This document shows positions 30,458 through 37,886 of a DNA stretch of 37,886 nucleotides, in pieces. The notes beneath the pieces are model-generated. The model did not search any database. It was not told the DNA's origin and saw nothing but the letters and a program-made list of their open reading frames with translations. Location: NCBI GenBank assembly GCA_030950085.1, contig JAUZRW010000258.1, positions 1 to 37,886 on the forward strand, in the 5' to 3' direction. A program made the translations under genes and the position numbers. The stretch's first letter is position 1; every line of letters starts with the position of its first letter. The DNA is from Anaerolineae bacterium (lineage in GTDB: Bacteria; Chloroflexota; Anaerolineae; Aggregatilineales; Phototrophicaceae).

Positions 30458-30511
30458 TGCTATATTTTCCTATTTTCAAATAGTACACGACCAAAAAAGT
30501 TTTTGAGGTTT

Positions 30512-30540
30512 CGTAGGGGCGACAGCGTGCTGCGCCCAAT
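30512..30540 (+). repeat. GTAGGGGCG-type dispersed repeat
   Basis: CGTAGGGGCGACAGCG, then TGCTGCGCCCAAT. Same ends as the copies at 2919-2948 and 31139-31168, with a different middle. Confidence 0.6.
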
Positions 30541-30572
30541 CTTCAAGAATTAAATTGGTCAAGTAATAGTAA

Positions 30573-30624
30573 CCATCGCTATGTTTTTATAAAACGCTTA
30601 AACGCAAAGCATCTTTAGCGATGG
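30573..30624. repeat. Inverted repeat CCATCGCTA / TAGCGATGG
   Basis: Nine perfectly matching bases on each side of a 34-nt AT-rich loop. This could form an RNA hairpin or be a protein-binding pair of sites. Confidence 0.4.
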
Positions 30625-30819
30625 CTTGTCAAAACGTCACAAAATAATATTGAACCTCTACTATAAACCCTGACCTAACATGACCTGTCTTGCTATTCTC
30701 TTACCGTCGTCTACCCGATTTCGTGCATATACGGATAGTGCGACTCTGCTTGACTCAGGCTCATTTTTACCCCAAACTACACTTAACTACAAGTGAATAA
30801 TTGCATAAAGAGGTGCAGT

Positions 30820-31008
30820 ATGTACCATAATCCACGCAGACCATTTTATAATGCGCGTAGCGAAGATATTCCACAGGACAACAGCGCCCACCATTCAGCC
30901 GTGATTGATTCCAAACGATTTTGGAAACTGCTGAAGAAATTAACTCTCCGCAAGGATGCCGCAAAAGAAGCCAAAGCCGCTAACAAAGACAAAGCCGCAA
31001 CCGGCTAA
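30820..31008 (+). CDS. Small basic hypothetical protein
   Basis: 62 residues. ATG 30820 is chosen over an upstream in-frame ATG (30793) because GAGGTG lies 5 nt before it. The N-terminus is MYHNPRRPFYNARSEDIP; the C-terminal third is very Lys/Ala-rich (KRFWKLLKKLTLRKDAAKEA, then KAANKDKAATG), suggesting an amphipathic, possibly nucleic-acid- or membrane-binding helix. No family recognised. A hairpin overlaps its stop codon. Confidence 0.6.
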   Translation: MYHNPRRPFYNARSEDIPQDNSAHHSAVIDSKRFWKLLKKLTLRKDAAKEAKAANKDKAATG

Positions 31009-31026
31009 ACCACGCCTAGCCGTTGC
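30997..31026 (+). terminator. Hairpin terminator-like structure after the 62-residue gene
   Basis: GCAACCGGCTA pairs with TAGCCGTTGC (one bulged C) around a 9-nt loop, followed by TTTGATTTAAC. The U-run is weak. Confidence 0.5.
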
Positions 31027-31056
31027 TTTGATTTAACATCTTTTTTGAAACAAAAA

Positions 31057-31079
31057 CAGGATACTTTTTAAGTACCCTG
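31057..31079. terminator. Second hairpin, 10-bp stem
   Basis: CAGGATACTT, loop TTT, AAGTACCCTG, with one A-C mismatch. It could serve the downstream end of either converging gene. Confidence 0.35.
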
Positions 31080-31138
31080 CTGCTTTCTACCTCTGTATCA
31101 GGGAATAATGACTTATGGACGCAATTGACCGTGTTTAT

Positions 31139-31168
31139 CGGGCGCACACGTGGGTACGCCCCTACAAT
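31139..31168 (-). repeat. GTAGGGGCG-type dispersed repeat, identical to copy 1
   Basis: All 30 bases are identical to 2919-2948, 28 kb away. It starts 26 nt beyond the stop of the MBL/rhodanese gene. Confidence 0.7.
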
Positions 31169-31193
31169 TCTTGGTCTCAAGTGCATAATTCTA

Positions 31194-32585
31194 CTAATTC
31201 TGCTCTAATGGTAGCTTAGACTTCTTCCACTCATCAATACCGCCTGACATATTAATCAGATTTTTGAAGCCTTGTTTTTGCAAGATGCTGGCGACAACTT
31301 GTGAGCGCAAGCCACCGCCACATTGAATCGCAAGCGGCTCATTATCCGGAATCTCGTCCAGATGTTGCCCCACTTTGCCCATATGAATATGAATGACTCC
31401 CGGAATATGCTCGCTGTGATATTCATTGCTTGAGCGCACATCCAAAATCTTTATGCCGGACTCGTAAATTTCTTGCGGACTCTGTTGTTCAACACGCCCT
31501 TTGGCATGATGAGAAATCGCCTCATGGGTGAAATAACCCGGTATATTATCAATCCCTATCGAATACAGCGCACGCAATACCGCCATGACATCATTACGAT
31601 AGGCGATGAAGAATAACGGCTTCTCATAATCGACATACCAGCCCACATAGGTCGGGAAATTGCTTGAGCTAATCGGGATATTAATGGTTCCGGGGATGTG
31701 CTTCGCAGCGAAATCTTCTATTGGGCGGGTATCAATGAGCAAGGCATCCGACGGTACAATATCTTCTCCCGGTTGCTCTTTAATGTGTTGTGCTTGTGGT
31801 AATTCGCGCAATAATGGCGAACCCACTTTATTGACATGCTTCATACGGGCAAAATATTTCGGCGCTTCTGGTTGACCGTCTAGCAACCATGCCACAAAAT
31901 CTTCTTCATTATCTATATTGAAGGCTGGGTTGAAGCGTTTTTCGTAACCGAGTGTGGTTGATGGGATTGCGCCGAGAGCTTTTCCGCAAGCACTACCCGC
32001 ACCATGACCGGGCCAAATCTGCAAATAATCTGCCAGTTGCTGGAAACGCTGCACATTGGCGAATTGTTGTTTTGCACCAACTTCACGAGTTCCCATAATT
32101 CCGGCGGCTTCTTCAAGTAAGTCAGGTCGTCCGACATCGCCCACGAAGAGAAAATCGCCCGTAAAAACGCCCATCGGTTCGGAAGCGTCCGTGTCAGTCA
32201 CCATAAAGGAGATACTTTCCGGCGTATGACCGGGTGTATGCAGCACCTCGAACTTCACTGCGCCAATTTCAAAGGTATCGCCTTCGTGTACCAGTTGAAT
32301 CTTATCACCTTCGGGGAATTGATAAGACCAATCTGCGCCACCTTCGCCACTGAGGAGCATTGTTGCGTCGGTAGCATGGGCGAGTTCGCGTATACCACTG
32401 ACAAAATCAGCGTGAATATGTGTTTCGGTGACATAAACAATCTCAAAGCCATTTTCTGCCGCCGCTTCTAGGTAAGGTGCGATATTGCGTGAGGGGTCAA
32501 TGACAACGGCTGTTCCGGAACCCGGACATCCGACAAGATAAGAAGCCTGTGCAAGTTGATTATCATAAAAATATTGAAGCAGCAT
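31194..32585 (-). CDS. MBL-fold hydrolase with two rhodanese domains
   Basis: 463 residues from ATG 32585 (AGGA 9 nt upstream; the longer frame to 32726 is rejected). The metallo-beta-lactamase domain (about 1-240) has THIHADFVSG (55-64), LHTPGHTPESISF, FTGDFLFVGDVGRPDL and IWPGHGAGSACGK, matching persulfide dioxygenase (ETHE1)-like proteins that oxidise glutathione persulfide. Two rhodanese domains follow (about 265-360 and 370-463). The second has the active Cys in LAIQCGGGLRS; the first has IAYRNDVM there, with no Cys, so only one can carry persulfide. It probably works in sulfide/persulfide handling. A -10 (TATAAT) lies at 32626-32631. Confidence 0.92.
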   Translation of the reverse strand: MLLQYFYDNQLAQASYLVGCPGSGTAVVIDPSRNIAPYLEAAAENGFEIVYVTETHIHADFVSGIRELAHATDATMLLSGEGGADWSYQFPEGDKIQLVHEGDTFEIGAVKFEVLHTPGHTPESISFMVTDTDASEPMGVFTGDFLFVGDVGRPDLLEEAAGIMGTREVGAKQQFANVQRFQQLADYLQIWPGHGAGSACGKALGAIPSTTLGYEKRFNPAFNIDNEEDFVAWLLDGQPEAPKYFARMKHVNKVGSPLLRELPQAQHIKEQPGEDIVPSDALLIDTRPIEDFAAKHIPGTINIPISSSNFPTYVGWYVDYEKPLFFIAYRNDVMAVLRALYSIGIDNIPGYFTHEAISHHAKGRVEQQSPQEIYESGIKILDVRSSNEYHSEHIPGVIHIHMGKVGQHLDEIPDNEPLAIQCGGGLRSQVVASILQKQGFKNLINMSGGIDEWKKSKLPLEQN

Positions 32586-32677
32586 ACTTGTGTCCTTGAT
32601 TATTTTGCTGAGTGTGTGTCCGTTTATTATATAAGGAAACTGATTACTGAGAAATTGCGAGATTTCTATAGCTGATA

Positions 32678-34174
32678 TTAGACGGGGGTTGGGGTATAGG
32701 TCGTCAATTGTGGCGCTGGCAACCAAATCGTGACGGTTGTTCCCATGTTTTCACCGCCACTCGTAATGTTGATTGTGCCACCGTGGGCATCCATAATCTC
32801 TTTGGTAATCGCTAAACCGAGTCCTGTACCGCGTTGTGGACCCCGCGACTTATCCACCTGATAAAAACGTTCAAATAGGCGCGGTAAATCTTGCTCTGGA
32901 ATACCGATACCGTTGTCACGCACAATAATTTCCACACCGCCATTTCGCACCTGCGTACTCACCCATACCTGCCCACCATCTGGCGTATACTTAATCGCAT
33001 TGCTGACAAGATTAGTAAAAACTTGGACTAAACGGTCTCCATCGCCTGCAATAATGGGTAACTTGTTAGCCTCCACAGTCAAGCTGATATTTTTCTGACG
33101 CGCTACCACAGCGAGACGATAGGCAATAGCCTCCACAATCTCATGAACGGCTAAGGGCTGCATCTTCATAGATAAACGACCTACTTGCAAACGTGCCAAA
33201 TCCGTGAGTTCTGTCACCATGCGGTTCAAGCGTGCTGCCTCATCATGGATAATAGCCGCCGCTTGTGTCGGGTCTTTAGCCGCCCCGTCTATAATGGCTT
33301 GAGAATAGCCTTGAATCGAGGTTAAGGGTGTTTTCAAATCATGAGACACATTCGCCATAAAATCGCGTTGAGATTCTTGTGCCGCACGGACTTCAGCACT
33401 CATGCGATTGAAAGATTCCGCGACAAGCCGCATTTCCTTGGGTCCTGTTTCTGGCACATACTCCCCATACTCACCCTTTGCAACAGACGATGCGGCTTGC
33501 GACAATTTTTGTAAGGGTTGAGCAATACTACGAGCTATCAGGAATGCCAGAATAAAAGCAACGATTCCACCGACTAAACTCGCTTGCACCAATGGGACAA
33601 GGAAGGAATTGCCAAATTCACCTAAGACAGCTTGGGCTGATTTTGTATTACGGGGTTCGGCGACGATGAGCGCAATCGAATCCACATTATCGCGCACACC
33701 ACGAATGGGGCGTTGATAGAAGCCACCATACAGCCATTCACTGTCATCGGGATTACGAAATTCGCCGAAGCCAATCTCAATATTAGGAGCGCGTATCGAA
33801 ATGCGCTGCGCCCGATAATTCGCCTCTAAACGCAATTGCAGCCTATCTTGTGCCGCAAAATCGCCACTACTATCATGCAAGACTCGTGCCTGATTATTGT
33901 CAAGAGCAAGCATCAAAACACGGACTTCGTTAGTGCTTGCGAAGCTATTGAGCAAATCGCCCTGAGCCGCGTTATTGCGTGTTCGTGCGGCATCTACAAT
34001 ATCTTGCGTCAATGCAGGAAGCACAGCTTCTAATCGTTGCCATGTGAGGTGTGGCGGCGCAGGTTGCGAACTCAGGAATAGGAGCAATACCCCTGTCACG
34101 ACAGCAAGCGAAACCGCTAGCAGAAACAGATAAGAATAAAATAGACGTGTTCGCAATGTCATGTTAGAAAACAT
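32678..34174 (-). CDS. Membrane sensor histidine kinase
   Basis: 498 residues from ATG 34174 (AAGGTG 6 nt upstream). Membrane segments at about 11-35 and 192-215 flank an extracytoplasmic sensor region of about 155 residues with no known domain. HAMP (about 215-268), HisKA with H278 in NVSHDLKTPLTS, then HATPase: N-box VFTNLVSNAIKYTPDGG, G1 VRDNGIGIPE, F-box LFERFYQVD and G2 RGTGLGLAIT. It phosphorylates the OmpR-type regulator encoded just upstream. The spacing to that gene (60 nt) contains a perfect palindrome. The signal is unknown. Confidence 0.94.
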   Translation of the reverse strand: MFSNMTLRTRLFYSYLFLLAVSLAVVTGVLLLFLSSQPAPPHLTWQRLEAVLPALTQDIVDAARTRNNAAQGDLLNSFASTNEVRVLMLALDNNQARVLHDSSGDFAAQDRLQLRLEANYRAQRISIRAPNIEIGFGEFRNPDDSEWLYGGFYQRPIRGVRDNVDSIALIVAEPRNTKSAQAVLGEFGNSFLVPLVQASLVGGIVAFILAFLIARSIAQPLQKLSQAASSVAKGEYGEYVPETGPKEMRLVAESFNRMSAEVRAAQESQRDFMANVSHDLKTPLTSIQGYSQAIIDGAAKDPTQAAAIIHDEAARLNRMVTELTDLARLQVGRLSMKMQPLAVHEIVEAIAYRLAVVARQKNISLTVEANKLPIIAGDGDRLVQVFTNLVSNAIKYTPDGGQVWVSTQVRNGGVEIIVRDNGIGIPEQDLPRLFERFYQVDKSRGPQRGTGLGLAITKEIMDAHGGTINITSGGENMGTTVTIWLPAPQLTTYTPTPV

Positions 34175-34205
34175 GGTCACACCTTGCACAATGCTGTTTA
34201 GTCGC

Positions 34206-34225
34206 GGACGAGATATATCTCGTCC
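34206..34225. repeat. Perfect 20-bp palindrome between regulator and kinase genes
   Basis: GGACGAGATATATCTCGTCC is self-complementary. With the flanking CTAC it looks like a member of the GTAGGGGCG repeat family (minus strand GTAGGGACGAGA). In mRNA it would form a 10-bp hairpin inside the operon. Confidence 0.65.
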
Positions 34226-34234
34226 CTACTTGTT

Positions 34235-34909
34235 TCACACAATTAATTTATAGCCCATGCCCCATACGGTTTCGATAGAGGATGTCATCCCCTTGAGTTT
34301 ATGTCGTAAATGGGCGATATGCACATCAACAGTACGGGTTTCGCCAGCGAAGTTATAGCCCCAAACAACGTCCAAAAGACGGTCACGGTCAAAAACGATA
34401 TTTGGATTTTCTACCAGCATGAGCAGCAAGTCGAATTCTTTCATCCGTAGGTCAACGCTACGGTCATCAATCATAACAGAGCGATGTTGTGGGTTAATTG
34501 TCAAGTTGCCAATCGTAATCGGCGTGCTTTCACTCGATGGTTTACGCTCACTGCGGCGCAAAATCGCCTTAATCCGTGCTACCAACTCACGCGGATTAAA
34601 AGGTTTTGTCAGATAATCATCCGCGCCCAATTCTAAGCCGACAATTTTATCAATATCATCACTACGGGCTGTCAGCATGATAATCGGCACATCGGATTCT
34701 GCCCGTACTCGCCGACACACTTCTAAGCCATCAAGACCGGGCAACATTAAATCCAAAACCACCAAAGCAGGTTCATCGCTAAGAATTTTTTCGAGTGCCT
34801 TGCGTCCATCGGTGGCACTTGCGACATTATAGCCTTCTTGTTCAATATACATGCGCGCAAGGTCGATAATCTTCTGTTCATCATCGACAACAAGTATGGT
34901 GTCAGTCAT
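34235..34909 (-). CDS. OmpR/PhoB-family response regulator
   Basis: 224 residues with AAGGA 7 nt before the ATG. The receiver domain has acidic D9-D10 in LVVDDEQK, phospho-acceptor D53 in VVLDLMLPG, T80 and K102 in DYLTKPFNP. The winged-helix output (about 128-224) has LTINPQHRSVMIDDRSVDL, LRMKEFDLLLMLVENPN and VDVHIAHLRHKLKG. It is the first gene of the regulator-kinase operon. Targets are unknown; it resembles PhoB/ResD-type regulators. Confidence 0.95.
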   Translation of the reverse strand: MTDTILVVDDEQKIIDLARMYIEQEGYNVASATDGRKALEKILSDEPALVVLDLMLPGLDGLEVCRRVRAESDVPIIMLTARSDDIDKIVGLELGADDYLTKPFNPRELVARIKAILRRSERKPSSESTPITIGNLTINPQHRSVMIDDRSVDLRMKEFDLLLMLVENPNIVFDRDRLLDVVWGYNFAGETRTVDVHIAHLRHKLKGMTSSIETVWGMGYKLIV

Positions 34910-35094
34910 AATTTTCCTTCTAGCTTCTAGCTATGGAGACGTGATTATTCGCGTCCGCGATGCGCCTAGCTTATTATGGACTGCGATGATTGTCTATTTG
35001 CAATCAAAGTGTAAAAAGTTTATGAAAATTCTGTTCGCATCTGCCAATATCGGGGCATGACGCATCATACCCCGATATATCGTAACAGTACAAG

Positions 35095-37743
35095 CTATTC
35101 GAGACTCAATCCCGTGAAAAGGTCGCGGGTTGTTTCATCGACATTGACAGCACATTGCGCGAATTGTGATGCAAAGGCTTGAATGTTCGGATTTTCAGTT
35201 TCATTGAATGTTGGAAGTTGTGCAATACACACTTGATAATCGCGTGTGAATTGCTGTGCATCTTCTAACTCAGTCAACAAATCAGCATCTTCCAGTACGT
35301 ATCTATCCATGGCACGATACAACCATATCACTGAGAGCAAATCACCAATTTGTGAGAAGTTCAGTGATGCTTGTGAGGGGAACTCAATCACTGTCGATTG
35401 TTGTAATTGCCCAGCCAAGCCATTGAAAAACTCAACTGCCGCAGCGCCTTGTGCTTGCTCTAATTCGGTACTGTTGATGACCGAACGACGGGCAGGCATA
35501 CTATCAAACAGGGTTGCCTCGCCACTGAGATGGCTGATGAAGGCATAGCAGGCATCAGGATATTGTGTTTGGGCTGTGATATAGGCACTACCAATATCGT
35601 AGGATACGGCACTATAGTCTGTACCCTGTGGGAACGTGACCAAGCGATAGGGATTATCCGCATCCACTTCATCATCATTGCCCCCACCAAAGCCAAACAA
35701 GTCAGTGAGAACATCAGTATACATGGCTGGATTTTCGAGCGAAACATCATCACCGCCGCCACCGGGTCCACCGCCGGCTGCTAAGGGTGAATAGTTGATA
35801 TAACCATCTTTCGCCAAATCCAAAACTTGTCGGATAGCGTTGACATTCGCCTCAGTGGTGAAATCAACAGTGGGTGGGCTTGTGCGATAATCCATAGGCA
35901 AACCGCCATAAGCAGCAACCAAGGATAATGTATATGTTCCACCTGTTTGAGATTCAAAAGCTGCTGGGTCATTGGCATCAAAGCGCAGAGTCCGCAGTGC
36001 TTGTTCAAAATCGTTGACTGTCCAACCTTGATAGGGTAAGAACGCGCCAGCCGCATTGAATAAATCCACGTTGTAGAACAATACTTCGGGTGCAACATGC
36101 AACGGCATACCATAAGTCACACCGTTTTGAGAAAGTAGTTCGACTGTATTGCCCACAAAATCATCCAAACTCAGGTTAGGGTCAGCAGCGAGTAGGGGGT
36201 CAATCGGCAATAGCAGCGTCAAGTCTTCATTGGTATCGAGACGACTCGGTTGATAAAAACAATCCACTTTCTCATGATAATCGGATAAGCTGTTATCGCC
36301 CGACAAGAACGACAGGCGTTCAAGTTCTATACTTGCCATCTGTGGATTGCGCTGTATAAAGTCGGCGATAGTGGCATCCCACCCTTCTCGATTGGCAATC
36401 GGACCAAAGCCAACCAGACCAAATGTTAATGTGACATCGCCACTACCAACAATCGTATTGTCATCTTGTGTGACTGTCACAACATCTGTTCCACGTCGAT
36501 TATTAGCCGCTTGTAAATCATCTAATGCCTGACTCGCCATTTCGCTTAAAGCAGTCGCAACATCGGTATCATTGGCTAAAACATTGCTCGCCGCCTGACT
36601 GACATACTCGGAGAACAAGGTTTGTGAATATGGGACAGCCGTTTCTGCGAATTCAATCACTTGTTCAAACAATTCTTCTGGCAATTCAAGTGCAAACAGC
36701 GCATTATCCGCTTCTGCACCGACCAGAGTACGCCGCGCCGGTATGGGTTGACCGATAATTGACGTAAAGACACTTTCTTCTTCGGTCATATATTTAATCA
36801 GGCGATAAGCTGCTTCGGGTTGCGCGGAACCGGCACTGATACCTGCACCGAGAGGTTGTAAGCCGACTGAACCACCGGGCAAGGTCGTGAAAGCGTACTC
36901 GGCATCAGACCCTGAGAAGGCGACTAGGGCTGTCACAATACTAGGAGCAAAGACGATGGGCGAGAATTCTAAACCTTCGGGGATAGCCACAAAACCATCT
37001 GCTTGCAAATCTGACCAAACTTCAATGGCAGGCTCTAGCTGCGGATTATCAAATGCTGGGATACCATCAAATTGGAAGGTATCATATAGAGGGTTATCGA
37101 GTGCCGCGACTGCCACAAAACCGGAATCGGCAAAATTGGTCACGGGGGCTTCTTCAACGATATTGCCCTCGCCATAGACTGCTAACTGCTCGGCTGCAAT
37201 CACTAAATCATCGAGTGTCCAACGTTCGTTAGGGTAAGCTAATCCGGCATTATCAAAAGCCTCCACCTCATAGACTAAACCGACCACATCACCTGCCAAT
37301 GGAATCGCCCAAATACTGCCATCCCATTGATAAGATTGCCACATTGACGGGAAAAATTCATCGACATTTAGCGAGGAGCCAGCATTCACGAGCGGCGACA
37401 AATCGAGGAAAAATCCAGCGCGTGTCGCAATGACATTAAAAGCGTCCTGACCTGTTAAGACATCAGCAGAGCGTGCATACTCCGCCATCTCATCTAAATA
37501 GACTTCAATATCATCGCCGGGTGTGTAAGACGGGGTATCCGCCGTCACAATTTCTACGATGATATCAGGATTGGCGACCATGAAATCTTCGATACTCGGT
37601 TTGAGCAAATCTTCGAAAATCGGGGGTAAACCAATCGAAATCGTAACAGGTTCTTGTGCTTGTAAGGGAACAATCCCTAGCAACAACACAAAAAGTACCA
37701 TAAGACCCACTAATCGGGACTTAAACACAGGCATCTCCTTCAT
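35095..37743 (-). CDS. Secreted protein with two tandem family 1 solute-binding domains
   Basis: About 882 residues, roughly twice the length of a normal ABC-transporter binding protein. A signal peptide (SRLVGLMVLFVLLLGIVPLQAQ) is followed by SBP domain 1 (about 35-440: TISIGLPPIFEDLLKP, ADVLTGQD, LAGDVVGLVYE, PIPARRTLV). A Gly/Asp linker leads to SBP domain 2 (about 440-882: LTFGLVGFGPIAN, GMPLHVAPEVLFYN, SMPARRSVIN). Both repeat the same order of motifs, so the protein arose by duplication or fusion. Start choice is uncertain: ATG 37743 lacks a ribosome site, and ATG 37734 has AAGGAG directly against it. No permease genes follow. No lipobox Cys is seen, so anchoring is unclear. Confidence 0.85.
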   Translation of the reverse strand: MKEMPVFKSRLVGLMVLFVLLLGIVPLQAQEPVTISIGLPPIFEDLLKPSIEDFMVANPDIIVEIVTADTPSYTPGDDIEVYLDEMAEYARSADVLTGQDAFNVIATRAGFFLDLSPLVNAGSSLNVDEFFPSMWQSYQWDGSIWAIPLAGDVVGLVYEVEAFDNAGLAYPNERWTLDDLVIAAEQLAVYGEGNIVEEAPVTNFADSGFVAVAALDNPLYDTFQFDGIPAFDNPQLEPAIEVWSDLQADGFVAIPEGLEFSPIVFAPSIVTALVAFSGSDAEYAFTTLPGGSVGLQPLGAGISAGSAQPEAAYRLIKYMTEEESVFTSIIGQPIPARRTLVGAEADNALFALELPEELFEQVIEFAETAVPYSQTLFSEYVSQAASNVLANDTDVATALSEMASQALDDLQAANNRRGTDVVTVTQDDNTIVGSGDVTLTFGLVGFGPIANREGWDATIADFIQRNPQMASIELERLSFLSGDNSLSDYHEKVDCFYQPSRLDTNEDLTLLLPIDPLLAADPNLSLDDFVGNTVELLSQNGVTYGMPLHVAPEVLFYNVDLFNAAGAFLPYQGWTVNDFEQALRTLRFDANDPAAFESQTGGTYTLSLVAAYGGLPMDYRTSPPTVDFTTEANVNAIRQVLDLAKDGYINYSPLAAGGGPGGGGDDVSLENPAMYTDVLTDLFGFGGGNDDEVDADNPYRLVTFPQGTDYSAVSYDIGSAYITAQTQYPDACYAFISHLSGEATLFDSMPARRSVINSTELEQAQGAAAVEFFNGLAGQLQQSTVIEFPSQASLNFSQIGDLLSVIWLYRAMDRYVLEDADLLTELEDAQQFTRDYQVCIAQLPTFNETENPNIQAFASQFAQCAVNVDETTRDLFTGLSLE

Positions 37744-37804
37744 AAATGGTAACTGCTCAGGGGTATTGTAACGGAAATTGAGAAAAGATGGTACAATCTG
37801 AAAC

Positions 37805-37886
37805 ATGAATGAGATACGCGAGCAATTGAGACAACTGAATAAAGAACAACTGATTGACATCATCTTGGAGATGCGTGGGCAGATTG
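37805..37886 (+). CDS. N-terminal start of a gene cut by the window edge
   Basis: ATG 37805 opens a frame that runs to the end of the window: MNEIREQLRQLNKEQL, then IDIILEMRGQI. The heptad-like N-terminus resembles the leader of some IS66-type transposases (KEELIDIILEL), but 27 residues are too few to decide. Confidence 0.35.
   Translation, partial: MNEIREQLRQLNKEQLIDIILEMRGQI

Larger units (their letters stand above)
30458..30819. other. Gene-free region with repeat and inverted repeat
   Basis: About 360 nt between divergent small genes. It holds a GTAGGGGCG-type repeat (30512-30540) and a 9-bp perfect inverted repeat (30573-30581 and 30616-30624). TTGACT near 30748 is a possible -35 for the 62-residue gene, but no matching -10 is convincing. 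Confidence 0.5.

Noticed and set aside
1-37886. CRISPR array
   Set aside because: No regularly spaced repeat-spacer pattern was seen; all repeats found are single dispersed copies or pairs.

Overview
The window is a 38 kb chromosomal segment with moderate GC content (mid-40s by eye). The gene mix suggests a Chloroflexota bacterium, most likely of the Anaerolineae type: a PknB-like kinase fused to TolB-type propeller repeats, secreted SH3/CARDB and TPR proteins, a family 1 solute-binding protein, DUF433/DUF5615 genes, DinB and EthD proteins, and many short dispersed intergenic repeats. This placement is inference from gene content; no marker gene was compared.

Layout. 0-9 kb holds envelope and signalling genes: glucose/sorbosone dehydrogenase-like protein, cytoplasmic-looking subtilase, tRNA-Arg(CCU), SH3-CARDB secreted protein, SGNH hydrolase, TPR protein and Ser/Thr kinase. 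9-18 kb is mostly housekeeping: a broken metallophosphoesterase, STAS protein, pdxT with a very acidic small protein, DEAD-box helicase, a DUF433/DUF5615 pair with a truncated second gene, acyl-CoA ligase, methyltransferase and topoisomerase I. 18-25 kb holds an HNH endonuclease pair between direct repeats, Sua5/YrdC, 5'-nucleotidase, DinB, a decayed ArsR/AHSA1 pair, a DtxR-type regulator, Nudix and ankyrin proteins. 25-30 kb holds a ChlI/ChlD-type chelatase gene split by a -1 frame change at an A9 run, then a two-gene cassette (PRPP-binding phosphoribosyltransferase-like protein plus a DprA/SLOG-like protein) lying between two copies of a 35-nt repeat. 30-38 kb holds small membrane and hypothetical proteins, an MBL-fold/rhodanese protein, an OmpR-type response regulator with its histidine kinase, and a tandem-domain solute-binding protein.

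Most noteworthy. (1) The PRTase + DprA-like cassette has its own near-consensus promoter and is bounded by repeats; it is the best candidate for an undescribed accessory or defence system. (2) The chelatase looks like a programmed-frameshift gene that could yield both a small AAA+ subunit and an AAA+/VWA fusion, with a perfect 20-bp palindrome over its promoter -35 box. (3) A second two-gene cassette (HNH + 89-aa partner) is also bounded by 30-nt imperfect direct repeats. (4) At least four short repeat families are scattered between genes, one copy sitting inside the two-component operon.

Several reading frames are interrupted by single-base changes (kinase tail, metallophosphoesterase, ArsR, methyltransferase 5' end, chelatase). 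Some may be assembly errors in short homopolymers, so these need read-level confirmation before biological interpretation.
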